Assembly: GCA_900555435.1 (NCBI GenBank) | Contig: USLH01000104.1 | Span: forward strand, 1-8,246 | DNA length: 8,246 bases | Source of the DNA: an uncultured Oscillospiraceae bacterium | GTDB lineage: Bacteria; Bacillota; Clostridia; Oscillospirales; Ruminococcaceae | Direction of reading: 5' to 3' | Shown: positions 4,792 to 8,246 of the stretch, piece after piece | Layout of the letters: each line of letters starts with the position of its first letter | Position numbering within the stretch: position 1 is the first letter of the stretch | Translations under genes and position numbers: made by a program | Notes under the pieces: model-generated | The model's database searches: none | What the model was told of the DNA's origin: nothing | Seen by the model: only the letters and a program-made list of their open reading frames with translations

Positions 4792-6720
4792 ATGGCAAAG
4801 TGGATGTGGTATCCGGGAGATTATGAGTGCTACCATTCCCTGCTGCTTCACGGGCGGCGGGACGAATACGACTGGAAGCACCCGGCGTTCTGGCGGCTGG
4901 ACGACTGCTGGCACAGCGTGGTGTTCCAGAAGGATCTGAACAACGAAAAAGAACTGAAGTTAAACGTCCTGCTTCACGGGATCGGACACATCATTCTGGA
5001 CGACGTACCCATGACGGCCGGGGAAGTGACGATTCCCGTCGGCAGCCGCTGGATCCAGATCTGGGTGTACCGGATGGGCGGGCTGCCTACGGCTTATGTC
5101 ACCGGGGATCTGGAAAGCGGGGAGGACTGGAAGGTCACCTGCAACGACAAGGTATACCATGGAGTGGGCTGCTCCGACTGGTACACGGAGCCGGACAGCG
5201 ATCCGGAGGTGTTTCCCTTCGCTTATGAGAAGCTGACACCGGTTTCGGTGGAAAAGACGCCTGCCGGCACCCTGATCGATTACGGAAAGGAGACCTTTGC
5301 CCGGCTGACGGTGAAGGTCGGGGAAACCCCCGTCAGGATCTGCTACGGCGAATCGGCGGAGGAGGCGCAGGATCCCGTCAACTGCGTGATCCGGGAGACC
5401 CTTCCCGCCAACGGAGAGCGGGTCTTGCAGCCCCGGGCGTTCCGGTATCTGCATCTGGACGGGGAAGCAAAGGTGAAAGCGGAATATGAGTATCTGCCTC
5501 TTGAGAAAAAAGGCGCTTTCCGCTGCTCCGATGAGACTCTGAACCGGGTGTGGGAGACCTGCGCCTACACCTTCCACCTGAACAGCCGGGAGTTTTTCTT
5601 AGACGGCATCAAGCGGGACCGGTGGGTCTGGTCCGGCGACGCCTATCAGAGCTATCTGGTCAACGACTACCTCTTCCGGGACGAGGCCATCACCAAGCGA
5701 ACCATCCGTGCCCTGCGGGGGAAGGATCCGGTGGCGACCCATGTGAACACCATTCAGGATTACTCCTTCTACTGGCTCATGAGCGTCGGCGAGCGGTATC
5801 GGCGCACCGGCGATCTTTCCTTTGTGAGGGAAATGTGGGGAAAGATGGTGTCCTTAATGGAGTTCTGCCTGTCCCGCACCGATGGGGATGGACTGGTGGT
5901 TCCCCGGGAAGGGGATTGGGTCTTCATCGACTGGGGCAAGCTGGATCTGAAGGAAGGAAACTGCGCCGAGCAGATTCTGATGGTGCGGAGCTTGGAAGTT
6001 ATGGCGGAGTGCGCCGCACTGCTGGGAGAGGACGGCAGCCGGTATACGGAACGGGCTGCGGCTCTTCGGAAAAAGGTGGAGGAGCTTTACTGGGACGAGG
6101 AAAAGGGCTGCTACATCGACTCCTTCCGGACGGGACGGCGGTTCGTTTCCCGGCACAGCAATCTGTTTGCCCTGCGGTACGGCTTTGACAAGGACGGCCG
6201 CCGGGAGAAGATCCTCAAAAATGTTCTTCTAAACGACGAGGTTCCTCTCATCACTACGCCTTATTTCAAGTTCTATGAAATGGAAGCGTGGTGCGAAATG
6301 GGCGAGCTTTCCCGCGTCCTGAAAGAGATGGACGGCTACTGGGGCGAAATGATCCGGCTGGGCGCCACCAGCATCTGGGAGTCCTTTGACCCCAGAGAAA
6401 CGGGCGCGGAGCACTACAATATGTATGACAGGAAGTTTGCAAAGAGCCTTTGCCACGCATGGGGAGCAAGCCCCATCTATCTTCTGGGAAAATATTTCTT
6501 AGGAGTGGACGCAAGGGCGGACGGCTACACCGTTTCCCCGCAGCTGGGCGGGCTCCGGTGGATGGAGGGCACGGTTCCGGTTCAGGGCGGAAAGGTCACG
6601 GTGCGCTGCGACGAAACGACGCTGCGGGTGAAGTCTAACGCTCCCGGCGGAGTGCTTTTCTGGCAGGGAAAGCAACTTGAAATTCCCGTCGGAAAGGAGC
6701 TTTCGCTCCCAACTTGCTAA
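4792..6720 (+). CDS. GH78 family (alpha-L-rhamnosidase-like) glycoside hydrolase, cytoplasmic
   Basis: Encodes 642 residues from the ATG at 4792, 9 bases after GGAGG (4778-4782). GH78 enzymes remove terminal alpha-L-rhamnose from glycosides or glycans by inversion. An N-terminal beta region (1 to about 230, beginning with the WMWYPGD motif) precedes an alpha/alpha toroid (about 240-565) and a C-terminal beta-sandwich (about 570-640). The family's acidic signature is visible: D271, D276 and D283 in LDGIKRDRWVWSGD, matching the D-x4-[DE]-x6-D pattern, and E530 in GATSIWESFDP, the position of the proposed general base. The proposed general acid position holds Asp rather than the more common Glu. 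There is no signal peptide, so substrates must be imported. At 642 residues it is shorter than many GH78 enzymes (often about 900), lacking extra N-terminal beta domains. It has its own promoter and no sugar transporter or rhamnose-catabolism neighbour. The family is fairly sure; rhamnose specificity is not. Confidence 0.85.
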   Translation: MAKWMWYPGDYECYHSLLLHGRRDEYDWKHPAFWRLDDCWHSVVFQKDLNNEKELKLNVLLHGIGHIILDDVPMTAGEVTIPVGSRWIQIWVYRMGGLPTAYVTGDLESGEDWKVTCNDKVYHGVGCSDWYTEPDSDPEVFPFAYEKLTPVSVEKTPAGTLIDYGKETFARLTVKVGETPVRICYGESAEEAQDPVNCVIRETLPANGERVLQPRAFRYLHLDGEAKVKAEYEYLPLEKKGAFRCSDETLNRVWETCAYTFHLNSREFFLDGIKRDRWVWSGDAYQSYLVNDYLFRDEAITKRTIRALRGKDPVATHVNTIQDYSFYWLMSVGERYRRTGDLSFVREMWGKMVSLMEFCLSRTDGDGLVVPREGDWVFIDWGKLDLKEGNCAEQILMVRSLEVMAECAALLGEDGSRYTERAAALRKKVEELYWDEEKGCYIDSFRTGRRFVSRHSNLFALRYGFDKDGRREKILKNVLLNDEVPLITTPYFKFYEMEAWCEMGELSRVLKEMDGYWGEMIRLGATSIWESFDPRETGAEHYNMYDRKFAKSLCHAWGASPIYLLGKYFLGVDARADGYTVSPQLGGLRWMEGTVPVQGGKVTVRCDETTLRVKSNAPGGVLFWQGKQLEIPVGKELSLPTC

Positions 6721-6753
6721 AAATTCAGAAAAACCAGCCTTTCGACAGAAACA

Positions 6754-6788
6754 GGGAAAAGAATGCTGTAATTATGTGCGGTTTTCCC
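6754..6788. repeat. 7-bp inverted repeat upstream of the azlB promoter
   Basis: GGGAAAA (6754-6760) and TTTTCCC (6782-6788) are exact reverse complements separated by 21 bases. The right arm ends one base before the azlB -35. The loop is long and no T-run follows, so it is a poor terminator for the GH78 gene; no better terminator is visible between 6721 and 6790. Confidence 0.35.
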
Positions 6789-6822
6789 GTTGCATTTTCA
6801 AATCCTATCCTGTATAATTACA
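6767..6822. promoter_or_regulatory. Candidate AzlB operator pair flanking its own promoter
   Basis: TGTAATTAT (6767-6775) recurs as its exact reverse complement ATAATTACA (6814-6822), with centres 47 bases apart, close to 4.5 helical turns. The downstream copy lies within TGTA-TAAT-TACA (6811-6822), itself a dyad that overlaps the -10. The two copies bracket the whole promoter. Lrp/AsnC regulators are octamers that bind spaced AT-rich sites and commonly repress their own genes, so autoregulation by the product of 6860-7354 is a natural reading. That is inferred, not shown. Confidence 0.5.
6790..6818 (+). promoter_or_regulatory. Promoter of the azlBCD operon
   Basis: TTGCAT (6790-6795, 4/6 match) is followed by a 17-base spacer and a perfect TATAAT (6813-6818). 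The predicted start is near 6825, with a leader of about 35 bases ending in the GAGAGG binding site (6847-6852). AAGAG (6845-6849) can pair with CTCTT (6853-6857) around AGG, which may partly hide that site. Confidence 0.8.
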
Positions 6823-6859
6823 AATGGATGGAACAATCTGTTGAAAGAGAGGCTCTTCT

Positions 6860-7354
6860 ATGATCTCATTGGATAACAGCGATAAGGCGATTCTGCGGGA
6901 GCTGCAAGCCGACGCATCGATCTCCAATCTGGAGCTTTCCAAAAAAATCGGACTTTCCCCCTCTGCCTGCCTGACCCGGACGAAAAACCTGCGGGAATCC
7001 GGCGTCATCAAGCAGTTTACGACTATCATTGATGAAAAGAAGCTGGGGATGGAGACGCTGGCCTTCGTGCTGGTGAACCTGACTCCCATGAACCGGGACA
7101 GCATCCAGCTTTTCATGGAGGACGTGAACAACTACCCCCAGATTCAGGAATGCTACACCCTGACCGGCAGCCACGATTTCCTTCTGAAGATTGTTGCGAA
7201 GGACACCCAGTCCTACCGGGACTTTATCATCGACAACCTGACCGCCAATCCCATCATCAGCTCGGTGGAGTCTTTGGTGGTGCTCGGGGTGGAAAAACGC
7301 ACCACCTCCATCCCCGTGGAGTTTACGGAGAAGGTTGGAAAACGTGAAAAGTGA
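6860..7354 (+). CDS. azlB: Lrp/AsnC family regulator, AzlB-like
   Basis: Encodes 164 residues, the usual length for Lrp/AsnC proteins. The N-terminal winged helix-turn-helix (about 4-62) begins LDNSDKAILRELQ and contains the recognition-helix stretch LSPSACLTRTKNLRESG. The C-terminal RAM domain (about 66-150), which forms the oligomer and binds amino acid effectors, includes the conserved GSHDFLLKIVAKD stretch. The gene is followed at once by azlC and azlD. In Bacillus subtilis the Lrp-like AzlB represses azlBCD, and loss of repression gives 4-azaleucine resistance; the same order here supports the same role. The start is set by GAGAGG, 7 bases ahead of the ATG. The stop overlaps the next gene by 11 bases, suggesting translational coupling. 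The family is certain; the AzlB assignment rests mostly on context. Confidence 0.9.
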   Translation: MISLDNSDKAILRELQADASISNLELSKKIGLSPSACLTRTKNLRESGVIKQFTTIIDEKKLGMETLAFVLVNLTPMNRDSIQLFMEDVNNYPQIQECYTLTGSHDFLLKIVAKDTQSYRDFIIDNLTANPIISSVESLVVLGVEKRTTSIPVEFTEKVGKREK

Positions 7355-8057
7355 ACCCGGCAAGGCGTTGAAGGCGGCGTTTCCTCATACCCTTCCCATT
7401 CTTGCGGGGTTTCTATTCTTGGGCATGGCATACGGCATTCTGGTCCACAGCAAAGGCTTTGCATGGCCGTGGACTCTTTTGATGAGCAGCACCATCTTTG
7501 CAGGCTCTATGGAGTTTGTGGCGGTGGGGCTTCTGGCCGGGTCGTTTCACCCGGCCTATGCTTTTTTTCTGACCTTGATGGTCAATGCAAGGCATCTCTT
7601 CTACGGCATTTCGATGCTTGATAAATACCGGGGAACCGGGTGGAAGAAGTTTTTCCTGATTTTCGGAATGTGCGATGAGACCTTTTCCATCAACTGCTCC
7701 GTGGAGCCGCCGGAGGGTGTGGACAAGGGGTGGTTTCAGCTTTTCATCACAATTCTCAACTACCTTTACTGGGTAGGCGGAGCGCTGCTGGGAAGTATTG
7801 CCGGGGCGTTCCTGCCCTTTGATACCACCGGCATCGATTTTGCCATGACCGCCCTTTTCGTGGTTATTTACCTGAACCAGTGGATGGAAGCAAAGGATCA
7901 CCGGCCGGCCCTCATCGGGCTGGGGGCGACGCTTCTCTGCCTGATCGTTTTCGGGGCGGACAACTTCATCCTCCCAGCTATGGCGCTGATTCTTCTTTGC
8001 CTCACCCTTCTCAGGAAAAAGCTGGAACCGGCGCCCAAAGGAGGGAAAAAGGCATGA
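7344..8057 (+). CDS. azlC: AzlC branched-chain amino acid exporter subunit
   Basis: Encodes 237 residues from the GTG at 7344. That start gives the family-like beginning VKSEPGKALKAAFPHT, with AAGG 9 bases upstream; an alternative TTG at 7335 adds three residues but lies too close to the purine-rich site. Several membrane helices are visible (about 14-34, 41-66, 68-95, 130-155, 162-180, 187-205 and 206-223). The AzlC hallmarks FAGSMEF (52-58) and NARHLFYG (81-88) are present. With the small subunit AzlD it forms a secondary transporter that exports branched-chain amino acids and their analogues such as azaleucine. It overlaps azlB by 11 bases and azlD by 4, consistent with one coupled mRNA and a matched subunit ratio. 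Confidence 0.93.
   Translation: MKSEPGKALKAAFPHTLPILAGFLFLGMAYGILVHSKGFAWPWTLLMSSTIFAGSMEFVAVGLLAGSFHPAYAFFLTLMVNARHLFYGISMLDKYRGTGWKKFFLIFGMCDETFSINCSVEPPEGVDKGWFQLFITILNYLYWVGGALLGSIAGAFLPFDTTGIDFAMTALFVVIYLNQWMEAKDHRPALIGLGATLLCLIVFGADNFILPAMALILLCLTLLRKKLEPAPKGGKKA
8039..8044 (+). promoter_or_regulatory. Strong ribosome binding site of azlD
   Basis: AGGAGG lies within AAAGGAGGG (8037-8045), 9 bases before the ATG at 8054 and inside the end of azlC. It is the best-matched binding site in the window, although the start also overlaps the azlC stop (ATGA at 8054-8057). Confidence 0.8.
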
Positions 8058-8246
8058 CGACCGTACAAATGCTTCTGACGATAGGAGCGGTGGTTTTGGG
8101 AACCATGACCACCCGGTTCCTGCCGTTCCTGATTTTTCCCGGCAGCAAGCCCACGCCCAAATACGTTCAGTACTTGGGAAAAGTGCTGCCCTATGCGGTG
8201 ATCGGGCTCTTGGTGGTTTACTGCTTCAAGGGGGTCTCCCTGACGA
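8054..8246 (+). CDS. azlD: AzlD branched-chain amino acid exporter small subunit (partial, cut by window end)
   Basis: The first 64 residues are visible. Helix 1 (about 4-18) is followed by the family motif TRFLPFLIF (20-28), a polar loop, and YLGKVLPYAVIGLLVVYCFK (about 41-60), typical of AzlD. AzlD proteins are about 100-110 residues with three or four membrane helices, so roughly the last 40 residues lie beyond the edge. It pairs with AzlC in branched-chain amino acid export. The start is fixed by the AGGAGG at 8039-8044 and the 4-base overlap with the azlC stop. Confidence 0.92.
   Translation, partial: MTTVQMLLTIGAVVLGTMTTRFLPFLIFPGSKPTPKYVQYLGKVLPYAVIGLLVVYCFKGVSLT

Noticed and set aside
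7335..7343. TTG start for azlC, adding three residues
   Set aside because: The purine-rich site directly abuts it, leaving too little spacing; the GTG at 7344 fits both spacing and the usual AzlC N-terminus.
1..8246. CRISPR arrays, insertion sequences, phage or defence genes
   Set aside because: No spaced direct repeats, transposase or integrase frames, terminal inverted repeats or defence-type domains are visible anywhere in the window.

Overview
The window looks like chromosomal DNA from a fairly GC-rich anaerobic Firmicute, most likely a gut-type clostridium. This is inferred from strong purine-rich ribosome binding sites, SigA-like promoters with 17-base spacing, compact rho-independent terminators, an azlBCD-type operon and the surface-protein architecture. 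I see no phage, insertion sequence, CRISPR or rRNA/tRNA gene.

Layout: (1) The 3' end of an unrecognised + strand gene (1-130) ends at a 15-bp terminator. (2) A gene-free gap (171-500) contains nested inverted repeats and, on the - strand, a possible short RNA (about 376-300) with its own promoter and terminator. (3) A - strand gene (2071-536) encodes a secreted, membrane-anchored protein. It combines a transcobalamin-like beta domain (DUF4430) with an alpha/alpha toroid of prenyltransferase/squalene-oxidase type repeats, followed by a Ser/Glu/Pro linker and a C-terminal membrane helix. (4) A 367-base AT-rich divergent region carries promoters for both flanking genes, a perfect 7+7 dyad and a GC-rich leader hairpin. 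(5) A + strand gene (2439-4619) encodes a multidomain diguanylate cyclase, PAS-PAS-GGDEF-GAF-PAS, with intact active and inhibitory sites and a Cys-rich terminal PAS-like domain. It ends at a terminator. (6) A monocistronic + strand gene (4792-6720) encodes a short, cytoplasmic GH78 (alpha-L-rhamnosidase-like) protein. (7) An azlBCD operon starts at 6860: a Lrp/AsnC regulator, AzlC, and AzlD cut off by the window edge. Its promoter has a consensus -10 and a dyad suited to autoregulation.

How they work together: the azl genes form a clear unit, a regulator translationally coupled to a two-component branched-chain amino acid exporter. The other three full genes each have their own promoter and look like independent units. 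The surface protein and the diguanylate cyclase share a divergent control region, which is the only hint that they could be co-regulated. No defence system or clearly new multi-gene system is visible. The points most worth following are the domain-permuted transcobalamin-like protein, the cyclase with sensory domains behind its catalytic domain, the candidate small RNA, and the operator around the azlB promoter.
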